64,000 nucleotides of DNA from Pseudomonas sp. ADAK13 (GCF_012935715.1 NZ_CP052860.1:558001-622000); one strand, 5' to 3'; positions 43,904 to 53,006 are shown, numbered from the stretch's first letter. Made by a program: numbers and translations. The notes: a model not told the origin generated them from the letters alone.

Positions 43904-44428
43904 GGAAAGGGTCTCACGCAAGGTTTGAGGGTGCTCATGGAGGGGTGCTGCTTTGGTAACGGGCTACAGCAGCGCCGATCAAACCTCGGTCCAGCATTTT
44001 TTCTTACGGTCATACGTCACCTGTTGTTTTTATCTGTGACGAAATCGAACCCGACGGGCTTGTGGCCAGGCGGAATGAACAAGGCGGATAGCCCTGAAAA
44101 AGTGGGATCACAGTAAAACGCGGCGCATTGTACACCGCCAAACCTGTCTGGGCTGACAGGATGCGGTGCGGCAGATAGGAGGGACATTAGGAAAATTCTT
44201 TCAGATAACGAGAAGTTGACGAAAGGACCATTCCTACAAAACGACGCAACCAACTCGCTGTTTCATCGACATAAACCAAAACGCCAGCAAAACAGAATAA
44301 AAAATCCAAATGAAACCATGTCAATAAAAATTTTGCATTCCCAAACACACTCTTCTAGGTTCATCCACTTGCCCAGCGCAGCCCGCTGGCATGTTCGTTC
44401 TCAAACAACGTCATCTAGGAGATTCACC
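43904..44428. other. 525 bp permease/peptide intergenic region
   Basis: The permease-side half has usual composition. A small hairpin CCTGTC-N6-GACAGG stands near 44143-44160. From about 44190 to 44360 the sequence is strongly AT-rich compared with its surroundings, then returns to usual composition before the SD TAGGAG of the 45-aa gene. No consensus promoter could be fixed. A longer frame (from 44216) runs through it without an SD. Confidence 0.55.
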
Positions 44429-44566
44429 ATGCAAGCACTGGAAAATGACCTGGAAACCGAACTGCAACTCGACGATTGGTTTGAAGCGCCGACCCACGAG
44501 GCCGCCGTTGAAATGATGCAAGCCGATGCCGTCGTGCCGTTCGGCACCGCGATGTGGCCTTTCTAA
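44429..44566 (+). CDS. Small acidic peptide, 45 aa; possible RiPP-type precursor
   Basis: ATG with AGGAG seven bases upstream. Ten Asp/Glu, no Lys or Arg. The first part (MQALENDLETELQLDDWFEAP) looks like a leader helix, and the end is hydrophobic and aromatic (VVPFGTAMWPF). Followed 77 bp later by an M29-like metallopeptidase. The pairing of a short acidic leader with a distinct hydrophobic core and a peptidase recalls RiPP precursors or PqqA-like carriers, but I recognise no known family; function unproven. Confidence 0.6.
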   Translation: MQALENDLETELQLDDWFEAPTHEAAVEMMQADAVVPFGTAMWPF

Positions 44567-44643
44567 TCTGATCAGGCACCCCGGCAGGTGCGGGACGCCG
44601 CACCTGCCACTGCTCCTACCGAAGGCTTTGAAGGAAGGACGTC

Positions 44644-45603
44644 ATGGACAAGGCCCGCGCCGTCGAACATTTTCTGTATTACCTCGCCCATCACCCGGCC
44701 CTCGCCGGCCTGCACCGCCCCACCATTTTGCTTGGCCATACCGAACGCTACGACGCCATCGCCCAGTCGATCATCCAGGGCAGCGCCGCGCGTTTCGACT
44801 TCCAGGTACAGCGCCTGGACCAGGCCCCCAGCGAAGCGCTGGCCAAGGCCATCGAAGACTGCGACCTGTACATGTTTCTCTACGATTCCTCGACCTTGCC
44901 CAACCCACGCGCCGAAGGCCCGGACTTTATCCGCGCACTGCAGGGCGTGATGGCTGAGCACTGGAAAAAGTCCCTGCTGCTCAAGGACTATGGCGATTAC
45001 TTCTACGACACCTTCAGCGTCGCCCCCCAGCGAATCGCCGACCTCAACGCCACGTTGATCCGGCGCATGTCCCAGGCCAGCGTGCTGAGCTTCACCGACC
45101 AGCATGGCTCGCGCCTTGAAGCGCCCATGAGCAGCATCAAGAAATGGACCAATATCAACGGCGTCGGCAACCACGACCTGGCCCCCGGCGAGATCGCGAC
45201 CCACAGCGAGGCCATCAACGGCCAGGTGCGGTTTGTCGGCACCTTCCTCAGCACCATCCCCTTTGCGCGTAAATACGGCGTACTGCAATCACCGCTGGAA
45301 CTGTGGATCGAGAACTCGACCATCTGCACCGTCGCCAGCGAAGTGCCGGGGCTGGCGGACGACTTCAACAAATACCTGAATGCCAACCCGTCCAACCGCC
45401 GGGTGGAGGAACTGGGCATCGGCACCAATGAAGGCGTGAAGGACTTGTATGCGCGCAATGCCGGCTTTGAAGAGCGCCACTGCGGGCTGCATCTGGGCCT
45501 GGGTGGCGGGCAGAAAGGCAGTCATCATCTGGACCTGATCTTCGCCAGCGGCGTGTTGGCGCTGGATGACAAGCCGGTGTTTGATGGGGCCTTCATGTTC
45601 TGA
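44644..45603 (+). CDS. M29-like (aminopeptidase T-type) metallopeptidase
   Basis: 319 aa. C-terminal M29 features: Glu183 in DLAPGEIATHSEA (M29 PxGE), Glu256 in EELGIGTNEGV, His283 in CGLHLGLGGG, and His294/His295 with Asp297 in SHHLDLIF. All likely metal ligands are kept. The N-terminal 150 residues are less typical. M29 enzymes are dimetal aminopeptidases; the neighbour peptide is the obvious possible substrate, by inference. SD AAGGAAGG lies before the ATG. Confidence 0.75.
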   Translation: MDKARAVEHFLYYLAHHPALAGLHRPTILLGHTERYDAIAQSIIQGSAARFDFQVQRLDQAPSEALAKAIEDCDLYMFLYDSSTLPNPRAEGPDFIRALQGVMAEHWKKSLLLKDYGDYFYDTFSVAPQRIADLNATLIRRMSQASVLSFTDQHGSRLEAPMSSIKKWTNINGVGNHDLAPGEIATHSEAINGQVRFVGTFLSTIPFARKYGVLQSPLELWIENSTICTVASEVPGLADDFNKYLNANPSNRRVEELGIGTNEGVKDLYARNAGFEERHCGLHLGLGGGQKGSHHLDLIFASGVLALDDKPVFDGAFMF

Positions 45604-45633
45604 CACGGCCGTCAAAACAAATGGAGATCAAAA

Positions 45634-45720
45634 TGTGGGAGCCGGCTTGCCTGCGATGCGGGCAACTCGATCCACCGGCAATACCGAGGTGATGCCATCG
45701 CAGGCAAGCCAGCTCCCACA
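45634..45720. repeat. REPIN, type A
   Basis: GTGGGAGCCGGCTTGCCTGC and inverse with a 40 bp spacer, between the convergent peptidase gene and rluB. Confidence 0.9.
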
Positions 45721-45764
45721 GGAAAGCAGGTTTGCTGTGTAGAGTGCACGCCAAATCCAGACCC

Positions 45765-45796
45765 AAAAAAACGCCAACCCGAGGGTTGGCGTTTTT
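45765..45796 (-). terminator. Bidirectional intrinsic terminator of rluB
   Basis: AACGCCAACCC-GAG-GGTTGGCGTT with A-run and T-run on both sides, 18 bp beyond the rluB stop. Confidence 0.92.
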
Positions 45797-45813
45797 ATGC
45801 AGCGCTTAACGAC

Positions 45814-47064
45814 TCACTGCGGCTTCTTGCGACCAAAACCTGGGCGCTGGCCGGAACCGGCCGGTGCACCACGACGCTTGCCCGATGGCGCGTCATCGAC
45901 CAGTTTCAAGCCCGGGCGCTTTTTCGGCGCTGGCTTGGCCGGGCGTTTGGTGCTGGCGCTGTCGTCGGAACGGCCGGTAGCCGGAGCACCACGGCCAGAC
46001 TCGCCACGGTTACCGCGACCGCCGGCCGGAGCATCACCACCACGACCAGCCGGGCGCGGCGCGCGCGGAGCACGTTCGCCATCCTGACGAGCCGGTGCCG
46101 AAGGACGACGCTCGCCTTCGATGTGCGGCTCGCGGGAGATGCGACCGCCAGTGGCCGGGGCATCCAGCGCAGGACGCAAGGTGCGGGCAACACGGTCGGT
46201 ACGCGCAACAGGGCGCGACGATTTACGCTGCATACGCTCAAGCTTGTCTTTGCTCTTGGCGTTCATCTGCGGCATGGCTACCGGCGTCAGGCCGACTTCA
46301 GCACTCAGGATGTCGACTTCGTACTGGCTCATTTCGCGCCAACGGCCCATCGGCAGGTCGGAGTTGAGGAACACCGGGCCGAAACGCACGCGCTTCAGGC
46401 GGCTGACCACCAAGCCCTGGGATTCCCACAGGCGACGGACTTCACGGTTACGGCCTTCCATCACCACGCAGTGGTACCAATGGTTGAAGCCTTCGCCGCC
46501 CGGAGCCTGCTTGATGTCGGTGAACTTGGCCGGGCCGTCTTCCAGCACGACGCCGGCTTTGAGGCGCTCGATCATTTCGTCATCGACTTCACCACGTACA
46601 CGTACCGCGTATTCACGGTCCATCTCGTAGGAAGGGTGCATCAGGCGGTTGGCCAGCTCACCGTCGGTGGTGAACATCAGCAAGCCGGTGGTGTTGATGT
46701 CGAGACGACCGATGTTGATCCAGCGGCCTTCTTTAGGGCGCGGCATCTTGTCGAATACGGTGGGACGGCCTTCCGGGTCGTCACGGGTGCAGATTTCGCC
46801 ATCGGGCTTGTTGTACATGATGACGCGGCGCACCGATTCGGCGGCCTCTTCACGCTTGATGACCTTGCCATCAATGGTGATGGCATCGTGCAGGTCGACG
46901 CGCTGGCCAAGGGTGGCTTCAACGCCGTTGACCTTGATGCGCTTCTGGGTGATCCAGGCTTCTACGTCGCGGCGCGAGCCTACGCCGATACGGGCGAGGA
47001 CTTTCTGCAGTTTTTCACCTGCGGGGCCGATTTCCTGGCTGTCGTTCTGGTCTTGGTCACTCAT
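45814..47064 (-). CDS. rluB: 23S rRNA pseudouridine synthase RluB
   Basis: 416 aa. S4 RNA-binding domain (about 15-75, KLQKVLARIGVGSRRDVEAWI), then the RsuA-type catalytic domain with GRLDINTTGLLMFTTDGELAN (catalytic Asp). It converts U2605 of 23S rRNA. A long C-terminal tail (about 260-416) is rich in Arg, Pro, Gly and Ala and probably disordered; it is much longer than the enzyme needs. The start at 47064 has GGGAGGT seven bases upstream. Confidence 0.93.
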   Translation of the reverse strand: MSDQDQNDSQEIGPAGEKLQKVLARIGVGSRRDVEAWITQKRIKVNGVEATLGQRVDLHDAITIDGKVIKREEAAESVRRVIMYNKPDGEICTRDDPEGRPTVFDKMPRPKEGRWINIGRLDINTTGLLMFTTDGELANRLMHPSYEMDREYAVRVRGEVDDEMIERLKAGVVLEDGPAKFTDIKQAPGGEGFNHWYHCVVMEGRNREVRRLWESQGLVVSRLKRVRFGPVFLNSDLPMGRWREMSQYEVDILSAEVGLTPVAMPQMNAKSKDKLERMQRKSSRPVARTDRVARTLRPALDAPATGGRISREPHIEGERRPSAPARQDGERAPRAPRPAGRGGDAPAGGRGNRGESGRGAPATGRSDDSASTKRPAKPAPKKRPGLKLVDDAPSGKRRGAPAGSGQRPGFGRKKPQ

Positions 47065-47207
47065 CTTAAGCACCTCCCGGTGTGTCGATTCAGGCTTGGC
47101 CTGAAGATAGTAAAAGCTGGGCTGTTGGCGAACGCATCGCCAAAGGGTCGCGAATCATACGCTCATGGCGCGCGTTGCGCATCAGAGACTAGTCGATAAG
47201 TGCAGGT

Positions 47208-47399
47208 TCATTTGCCTTTCCGCCGACCGGTGGCCCCCAGTGCCAGCAGGCGCAACTCGGCTTCGGCGAGCACCGTGCGCTTGTCGACCTTGTCGAGTTT
47301 CTTCCACGCACGGATCTCGCGCTTGCTGCGGCCACAGCCCACGCAGATGTCGGCGTTGAACTTGCAGAGGCTGATGCAGGGGTCTTTGGTGGAGCTCAT
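47208..47399 (-). CDS. DUF1289 small Cys-rich protein
   Basis: 63 aa. The DUF1289 motif is present: PCISLCKFNADICVGCGRSKREIRAWKKL, with four Cys that could bind Fe-S or zinc. Function unknown. SD AAGGAG eight bases upstream of ATG 47399. It lies between rluB and scpB in the same direction. Confidence 0.88.
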   Translation of the reverse strand: MSSTKDPCISLCKFNADICVGCGRSKREIRAWKKLDKVDKRTVLAEAELRLLALGATGRRKGK

Positions 47400-47429
47400 T
47401 TGAGTTCTCCTTGCTGGCGACAATCCAAA

Positions 47430-47518
47430 TGCGGGAGCGGGCTTGCTCGCGAATTCAGTGTGTCAGTCGCCGGAGGCATGGCTGACCCACCCCATTCGCG
47501 AGCAAGCCCGCTCCCACA
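47430..47518. repeat. REPIN variant
   Basis: GCGGGAGCGGGCTTGCTCGC and its inverse AGCAAGCCCGCTCCCACA around a 40 bp spacer, between scpB and the DUF1289 gene. A third REP flavour in the window. Confidence 0.85.
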
Positions 47519-47530
47519 TTTTGTTCTGCG

Positions 47531-48484
47531 TCAGTCTTCGAATTGGCGGCGTTCGTTTTCGATGGCTTCGGCCAGGGCGCGGGCTTCGTCTTCTTCGTCG
47601 CTCAGCGGCGGTTGTTCGAGCGCCGCGACGGCGGCCAGGAGTTTGGCACGGGCTTCGGCGACGCCGAGAATGTCTTCTTCGGGTTCCGGCTCCGGTTCAT
47701 CTTCGACCGGCGGCTCAACCTCAACGTTCAGTTGCAGCACGGGCTCCGGCTCCCCATCGCTGACCGCACCATCACGCAGCAAATCGTCGAAGTCGGTCTT
47801 AATGCCCTGTTCCATATCGTCCAGTTCCAGCAACAGTGTATGGAAACTGGTTTCGTCCTTCGGCTCTTCCGGCTCGGCGCTGGCGTCGGCCAGCTCCTGC
47901 AAACCGGCGGGCACGGGCGCATCGTCGAAGTCCAGAACCGGGTCCGGCTCCATCTCCCGCAGTTCGGCCAAAGGCGGCAAATCGTCGAGGTTTTTCAGGT
48001 TGAAGTGGTCGAGGAACACCTTGGTGGTGGCAAACATCGCCGGCTTGCCGGGCACGTCGCGATAGCCAACGATGCGAATCCACTCCCGCTCCAGCAACGT
48101 CTTGACGATATGGCTGTTGACCGCCACACCCCGCACGTCTTCGATCTCGCCCCGGGTGATCGGCTGGCGATAGGCGATCAGCGCCATGGTCTCCAGCATC
48201 GCCCGGGAATAGCGCTGCGGGCGCTCTTCCCACAGGCGGCCGACCCACGGCGAGAACTTCTCACGGATTTGCAGGCGATAACCCGAGGCCACTTCCCGCA
48301 GCTCAAACGCACGGCCATCGCAGGACTTGCGCAGAATCTCCAGGGCCTTCTTGAACACCGGCGGCTCAGGGCGCTCGGCTTCTTCAAACAGCTCGAACAG
48401 GCGTTCCAAAGATTGCGGCTTGCCCGAGGCCAGGAGAAAGGCTTCCAGCAGCGGGGCCAGTTCGCGGGGTTCAGTCAAATTCAT
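47531..48484 (-). CDS. scpB: Segregation and condensation protein B
   Basis: 317 aa. Two winged-helix domains typical of ScpB (LLEAFLLASGKPQSLERLFELFE; AMLETMALIAYRQPITRGEIEDVRGVAVNSHIVKTLLEREWI). The last 120 residues are a long acidic tail (many Glu/Asp/Pro), longer than the usual ScpB core. It forms the SMC-ScpAB complex that organises the chromosome. Begins 12 bp after scpA. Confidence 0.93.
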   Translation of the reverse strand: MNLTEPRELAPLLEAFLLASGKPQSLERLFELFEEAERPEPPVFKKALEILRKSCDGRAFELREVASGYRLQIREKFSPWVGRLWEERPQRYSRAMLETMALIAYRQPITRGEIEDVRGVAVNSHIVKTLLEREWIRIVGYRDVPGKPAMFATTKVFLDHFNLKNLDDLPPLAELREMEPDPVLDFDDAPVPAGLQELADASAEPEEPKDETSFHTLLLELDDMEQGIKTDFDDLLRDGAVSDGEPEPVLQLNVEVEPPVEDEPEPEPEEDILGVAEARAKLLAAVAALEQPPLSDEEDEARALAEAIENERRQFED

Positions 48485-48496
48485 CGATTCAGCTCT

Positions 48497-49315
48497 TTAT
48501 TCGGCTCGCGCCCGCACGTGGATAGCCGCAAAAGGCTCATTCTGGACCAGCTCGACCAAGGATTCCTTGACCAGTTCGAGGATCGCCATAAAAGTCACCA
48601 CGACCCCCAGGCGCCCTTCTTCTTTGGTAAACAGCTCTACGAACGGCACAAACCCGCCGCCCTTGAGGCGGTCCAGCACATCGCTCATGCGCTCACGGGT
48701 GGACAGCGCCTCGCGGCTGACCTGGTGGCTTTCAAACATGTCGCCACGGCGCAGGACTTCGGCCATGGACATCAGCAATTCTTCCAGGCTCACGTCCGGC
48801 AACAGCTTGCGCGCCCGGGCTTCCGGGGCGTCGAGCTTGGGAACCACCACATCGCGGCCCACCCGGCTCAAACCGTCAATGCCCTCGGCGGCGGCCTTGA
48901 AGCGTTCGTATTCCTGCAGGCGACGGATCAGTTCGGCGCGCGGGTCGTCCTCTTCCGCCTCGATGGTTTCCGAGCGCGGCAGCAGCATGCGTGACTTGAT
49001 CTCCGCGAGCATCGCGGCCATCACCAGGTATTCGGCGGCCAGTTCCAGGCGTACCGTCTGCATCAACTCGACATAGCCCATGTACTGGCGGGTGATTTCC
49101 GCCACCGGGATGTCGAGGATGTTGATGTTCTGCTTGCGGATCAGGTACAGCAGCAAGTCCAGCGGGCCTTCGAAGGCTTCGAGGAAGACTTCCAGAGCGT
49201 CCGGCGGAATGTACAGGTCCAGCGGCATTTCCATGACCGCCTGGCCGTAGACCATGGCAAATGGCAGTTCCTGCTGGGCGCCCGCCTGGCTGTCGACGGT
49301 TTCCACGGCCGACAT
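48497..49315 (-). CDS. scpA: Segregation and condensation protein A
   Basis: 272 aa kleisin subunit. Signature FEGPLDLLLYLIRKQNINILDIPVAEITRQYMGYVELM and the helical SRMLLPRSE region. It bridges SMC heads with ScpB. Starts directly after the yciO-type stop with no gap, so translation is coupled. Confidence 0.93.
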   Translation of the reverse strand: MSAVETVDSQAGAQQELPFAMVYGQAVMEMPLDLYIPPDALEVFLEAFEGPLDLLLYLIRKQNINILDIPVAEITRQYMGYVELMQTVRLELAAEYLVMAAMLAEIKSRMLLPRSETIEAEEDDPRAELIRRLQEYERFKAAAEGIDGLSRVGRDVVVPKLDAPEARARKLLPDVSLEELLMSMAEVLRRGDMFESHQVSREALSTRERMSDVLDRLKGGGFVPFVELFTKEEGRLGVVVTFMAILELVKESLVELVQNEPFAAIHVRARAE

Positions 49316-49945
49316 TCAGGCCTCGACCATGAACGGTGCCGGGTCGCCGCAACCCACGCGCACCACTTCCGGTTCGCCGTCGGCCAGGTTGATCACGGTG
49401 GAAGCCTTGTTGCCGCCGTAGCCGCCGTCGATGATCAGGTCGACGTGTTTTTCCAGCAGCCGGCGCATTTCGTAAGGGTCGTACAACGGCTCCTCTTCGC
49501 CCGGCAGGATCAGCGACACGCTCATCAGCGGCTCACCGAGTTCGGCCAGCAATGCCAGGGCGATCGGGTGTTCCGGCACCCGCAAACCGATGGTGCGCTT
49601 CTTCGGGTGCAGCAGCAGGCGCGGCACTTCCCGGGTGGCGTTGAGAATAAAGGTGTAGGGCCCCGGCGTGTGGGCCTTGAGCAGGCGGAAGGTGCCGGTG
49701 TCGACCTTGGCGAACAGCCCCAGTTGGGACAGGTCGCTGCAAATCAGCGCGAAGTTGTGGTTCTTGTCCAGGTCACGCAGGCGTCTTACGCGCTCGACCG
49801 CATTCTTGTCGCCGATCTGGCAACCAATCGCGTAGGAGGAGTCCGTGGGGTAGATCACCACGCCACCGGCACGGATGATCTCCACGGCCTGTTTGATCAG
49901 GCGCGCCTGCGGGTTTTCCGGATGAATCTGGAAGAATTGACTCAC
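49316..49945 (-). CDS. yciO: Sua5/YciO/YrdC family protein (YciO type)
   Basis: 209 aa from a GTG start. YrdC-like fold with VIYPTDSSYAIGCQIGDKNAVERVRRLRDLDKNHNFALIC and the KRTIGLRVPEHPI loop. The family binds ATP and double-stranded RNA; TsaC/Sua5 members make threonylcarbamoyl-AMP, while YciO itself is weak in this. The longer frame upstream overlaps the PHP gene and is not used. Confidence 0.88.
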   Translation of the reverse strand: MSQFFQIHPENPQARLIKQAVEIIRAGGVVIYPTDSSYAIGCQIGDKNAVERVRRLRDLDKNHNFALICSDLSQLGLFAKVDTGTFRLLKAHTPGPYTFILNATREVPRLLLHPKKRTIGLRVPEHPIALALLAELGEPLMSVSLILPGEEEPLYDPYEMRRLLEKHVDLIIDGGYGGNKASTVINLADGEPEVVRVGCGDPAPFMVEA

Positions 49946-49958
49946 GTGTTCTACCTGT

Positions 49959-50822
49959 TCAGACGGTGGCAATAATGGGGTCATGTTTGAAGCGACACCA
50001 AAGGGGCGGCAAATCTTCCGGGACGGCACGGTACTCGCCAATCTCGGACCAGCCGCCAGGGCCATGAAAATCACTGCCGGCGCTGACCAGCAGACCAAAT
50101 TCGCGGGCAAGAATCGCCAGGCTGCCGACCTGTTCGGCGGGTTGATGCCCGTTGACCACTTCGATTGCGTGGCCGCCCGCTTGAATATAGTCGCCAATCA
50201 GCTTGCGGCGCTTGCTGCGGGTGAAATCGTAATGCCAGGGATGCGCCAGGCTGACCCACGCGCCTGCTGCCCGCAGTGTGCCAACGGTGTCTTCCAGGGT
50301 CGGCCAGTGCTGCTTGACGTCTCCCAGCTTGCCGGCGCCCAGCCATTTGCGGAACGCTTCGGCGCGATCCTTTACAAAACCTTCACGCACCATCCAGTCG
50401 GCAAAGTGCGGGCGGGCCGGGGCGTTGCCGCTGTCGCCCAGTTCCTGCTGGATGGCGCGGGCGCCTTCCAGGCCGTTGGGCATGCCTTTCAAGGCCAGCT
50501 TGCGACTTATTTCTTCGGACCGCAGCCAGCGGCCATCGTGCAATTGGGCGATGGCCGCAACCAGCGGCGGCGCGTTGACGTCGAAACCGTAGCCCAGGAC
50601 GTGAATGGTTGCGCCACCCCAGGTGCAGGACAATTCAACCCCGTTGACCAGTTGCATACCCAGCGCATTCGCGGTCTCGCGGGCCTCTGCCAGGCCTTCG
50701 AGGGTGTCGTGGTCGGTCAACGACAGGACTCGCACGCCTTTTTCAAACGCACGCGCAACCAGGACCGCGGGCGCCAGGGCGCCGTCGGAGGCTGTGCTAT
50801 GGCAGTGCAAATCAACATTCAC
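49959..50822 (-). CDS. PHP-domain phosphatase (RNase AM / nucleoside 3',5'-bisphosphate phosphatase type)
   Basis: 287 aa. PHP metal motifs: VDLHCHSTASDGAL (motif I), LTDHDTLEGL, GVELSC, AHPWHYDF and SAGSDFHGPG. Members remove phosphates from 3',5'-bisphosphonucleotides or trim RNA 5' ends. GTG at 50822 gives the common N-terminus VNVDLHCHS. First gene of the run PHP-yciO-scpA-scpB. Confidence 0.88.
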   Translation of the reverse strand: MNVDLHCHSTASDGALAPAVLVARAFEKGVRVLSLTDHDTLEGLAEARETANALGMQLVNGVELSCTWGGATIHVLGYGFDVNAPPLVAAIAQLHDGRWLRSEEISRKLALKGMPNGLEGARAIQQELGDSGNAPARPHFADWMVREGFVKDRAEAFRKWLGAGKLGDVKQHWPTLEDTVGTLRAAGAWVSLAHPWHYDFTRSKRRKLIGDYIQAGGHAIEVVNGHQPAEQVGSLAILAREFGLLVSAGSDFHGPGGWSEIGEYRAVPEDLPPLWCRFKHDPIIATV

Positions 50823-50909
50823 GGGAGTGTGTAACCTCAAGTCAGCTGGCGCTTTCGCTACCAAGGATGTTTGTTATTATGCCGCCACATCCAGCTTCTG
50901 GCTCTTACT

Positions 50910-51506
50910 GTGAAACAATTCATCGACTTCATCCCGCTGTTGCTGTTTTTCATCGTTTACAAAATCGACCCTCGCTCAATCGATATTGCCGGCCACGAGC
51001 TGACAGTCGGTGGCATCTACAGTGCCACCGCCGTGCTGATCATCAGCTCCGTGGTGGTCTACGGCGCGCTCTTCATCTCCCAGCGCAAGCTGGAAAAAAG
51101 CCAATGGCTGACCCTGATCGCCTGCCTCGTCTTCGGCAGCCTGACCCTGGCCTTCCACAGCGAAACTTTCCTTAAATGGAAAGCCCCGGTGGTCAACTGG
51201 CTGTTCGCCCTGGCCTTTATCGGCAGCCACTTCATCGGTGACCGCCTGCTGATCAAGCGGATCATGGGCCACGCGCTGAGCTTGCCGGACCCGGTCTGGG
51301 TTCGCCTGAACATCGCCTGGATCGTGTTTTTCCTGTTCTGCGGCGCCGCCAACCTGTTCGTCGCCTTTACCTTCCAGAGCTACTGGGTGGACTTCAAGGT
51401 CTTCGGCAGCCTGGGCATGACCGTGCTGTTCCTGGTCGGCCAGGGTATCTACCTGTCGCGCCACCTGCATGACACCGACCCTACCACGCCGAAAACCGAG
51501 GACTGA
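50910..51506 (+). CDS. yciB: Septation protein A (YciB)
   Basis: 198 aa inner-membrane protein with five or six segments. GTG start giving [19 protein letters not shown], the conserved N-terminus. YciB links cell elongation and division machinery in enterobacteria. Followed by yciI one base after its stop codon. Confidence 0.92.
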   Translation: MKQFIDFIPLLLFFIVYKIDPRSIDIAGHELTVGGIYSATAVLIISSVVVYGALFISQRKLEKSQWLTLIACLVFGSLTLAFHSETFLKWKAPVVNWLFALAFIGSHFIGDRLLIKRIMGHALSLPDPVWVRLNIAWIVFFLFCGAANLFVAFTFQSYWVDFKVFGSLGMTVLFLVGQGIYLSRHLHDTDPTTPKTED

Positions 51507-51507
51507 C

Positions 51508-51807
51508 ATGCTCTACGCAATCATTTCCACCGACGTCGCCAATTCCCTGGAAAAACGCCTGAGCGTGCGCCCGGCGCACCTGGAGCGCCTGAAACAGCTG
51601 CAAGCCGAAGGCCGCCTCGTGTTGGCCGGCCCGCACCCGGCGGTCGACAGCAATGACCCGGGAGACGCCGGTTTTACCGGCAGCCTGGTGGTTGTCGAGT
51701 TCGCCTCCCTGGCGGCGGCACAAGCCTGGGCCGACGCTGATCCGTATGTGGCGGCCGGCGTGTACGCCCAAGTGCTGGTCAAACCGTTCAAACAAGTCCT
51801 GCCTTGA
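51508..51807 (+). CDS. yciI: YciI family protein
   Basis: 99 aa. [45 protein letters not shown] with the conserved His and Asp of the ferredoxin-like YciI fold. Function unclear; related to dehydrochlorinase-like enzymes. Cotranscribed with yciB. Confidence 0.9.
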   Translation: MLYAIISTDVANSLEKRLSVRPAHLERLKQLQAEGRLVLAGPHPAVDSNDPGDAGFTGSLVVVEFASLAAAQAWADADPYVAAGVYAQVLVKPFKQVLP

Positions 51808-51913
51808 TTCGTTGTGCGCTGAACCAATTGGCTTCGGCGCACTCCTAAACGCTCATTATTCCCGGTAACCTGCCGACAACGTTCTGAATATTCGTGTGGA
51901 ATCAGGAGTTCCG

Positions 51914-52321
51914 ATGCGCTTACGTCAGTTGTGTCTGTTGGCAGTGTTAATGATCGGGGCTACGGCCCACGCTGAAGAAACCTCGAACACCGGCAGCTCT
52001 ACGCCCCTGTCCTTGAGTGCCGGCAGCCAGATCACCGATTTGCAGCAACGTTTGAAAGAAAGCGAACGGCAGCGGGAAGAACTGAGCAAGCAATTGCAAA
52101 GTGCTGACGCCACCCGGGAAAGTACCCAACTGAGTAAACTGCGCCAGGAGAACCAACGCCTGGCCCAGCAACTCAAAGAAGCACAGGGCAGTGCCTTGCC
52201 ACGCTGGCTTACCGAACAGCAGCAATGGTTCGTGACCGGTGGAGCAGTCGCGCTGATCGCCCTGTTGTGCGGGATCTTCGCCAGTGGCGGGCACCGGCGC
52301 CGTCGACAATGGCTAAATTGA
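51914..52321 (+). CDS. Exported coiled-coil protein with C-terminal membrane anchor
   Basis: 135 aa. Signal peptide (MRLRQLCLLAVLMIGATAHA), a coiled coil (about 42-93, LQQRLKESERQREELSKQLQSA), and a C-terminal membrane segment (WFVTGGAVALIALLCGIFASGG) followed by HRRRRQW. The layout is that of YgiM/TIGR04211 proteins without the SH3 domain. Function unknown. It precedes cpxR by 7 bp and may be in the same transcript. Confidence 0.75.
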   Translation: MRLRQLCLLAVLMIGATAHAEETSNTGSSTPLSLSAGSQITDLQQRLKESERQREELSKQLQSADATRESTQLSKLRQENQRLAQQLKEAQGSALPRWLTEQQQWFVTGGAVALIALLCGIFASGGHRRRRQWLN

Positions 52322-52328
52322 GTGAGTC

Positions 52329-53006
52329 ATGAGCGAGCTGTTACTGATAGATGATGACCAGGAGCTCTGTGAGCTGCTGACCAGTTGGTTGAGCCAGGAA
52401 GGTTTCCAGGTGCGCGCCTGCCATGACGGCATGAGCGCCCGCAAGGCATTGGCCGAAGCCGCCCCGGCGGCGGTGGTGCTCGACGTGATGCTGCCCGATG
52501 GCAGCGGCCTTGAGCTGCTCAAGCAATTGCGCAGCGACCACCCGGAGTTGCCGGTGCTGATGCTCTCGGCCCGCGGCGAACCGCTGGACCGGATTCTCGG
52601 CCTGGAACTGGGCGCCGACGATTACCTGGCCAAGCCCTGCGACCCTCGCGAACTGACTGCCCGGCTGCGCGCCGTGCTGCGTCGCAGCCACCCGGCTGCC
52701 GTGTCCACCCAGCTTGAGCTGGGCGACCTGTGTTTTAGCCCGGTGCGTGGCGTGGTCACTATCGATGAACAGGAATTTGCCCTGACCGTCTCCGAAAGCC
52801 GCCTGCTGGAAGCCTTGCTGCGCCAGCCGGGGGAGCCACTGGACAAACAGGAACTGGCGCAAATCGCCCTGGGCCGCAAGCTGACGTTGTATGACCGCAG
52901 CCTGGACATGCACGTCAGCAACCTGCGCAAGAAGATCGGCCCGCACCCGGATGGCAGGCCACGGATCGTGGCGCTGCGTAGCCGCGGCTATTACTACAGC
53001 CTTTAA
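52329..53006 (+). CDS. cpxR: OmpR-family response regulator CpxR-like
   Basis: 225 aa. Receiver domain with acidic pocket (IDDDQ), phospho-acceptor Asp52 (VVLDVMLPDG) and Lys102 (LAKPCDP); winged-helix DNA-binding domain at the C-terminus (LTVSESRLLEALLRQPG... MHVSNLRKKIGPHPDGRPRIVALRSRGYYYSL). It pairs with the kinase at 53770; the Spy/CpxP-like gene stands between, as in P. aeruginosa PA3204-PA3206. Confidence 0.9.
   Translation: MSELLLIDDDQELCELLTSWLSQEGFQVRACHDGMSARKALAEAAPAAVVLDVMLPDGSGLELLKQLRSDHPELPVLMLSARGEPLDRILGLELGADDYLAKPCDPRELTARLRAVLRRSHPAAVSTQLELGDLCFSPVRGVVTIDEQEFALTVSESRLLEALLRQPGEPLDKQELAQIALGRKLTLYDRSLDMHVSNLRKKIGPHPDGRPRIVALRSRGYYYSL

Noticed and set aside
44216..44428. 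N-terminal extension of the 45-aa peptide frame (to 116 aa)
   Set aside because: Its start has no SD and it translates AT-rich leader; the internal ATG has AGGAG at good distance.
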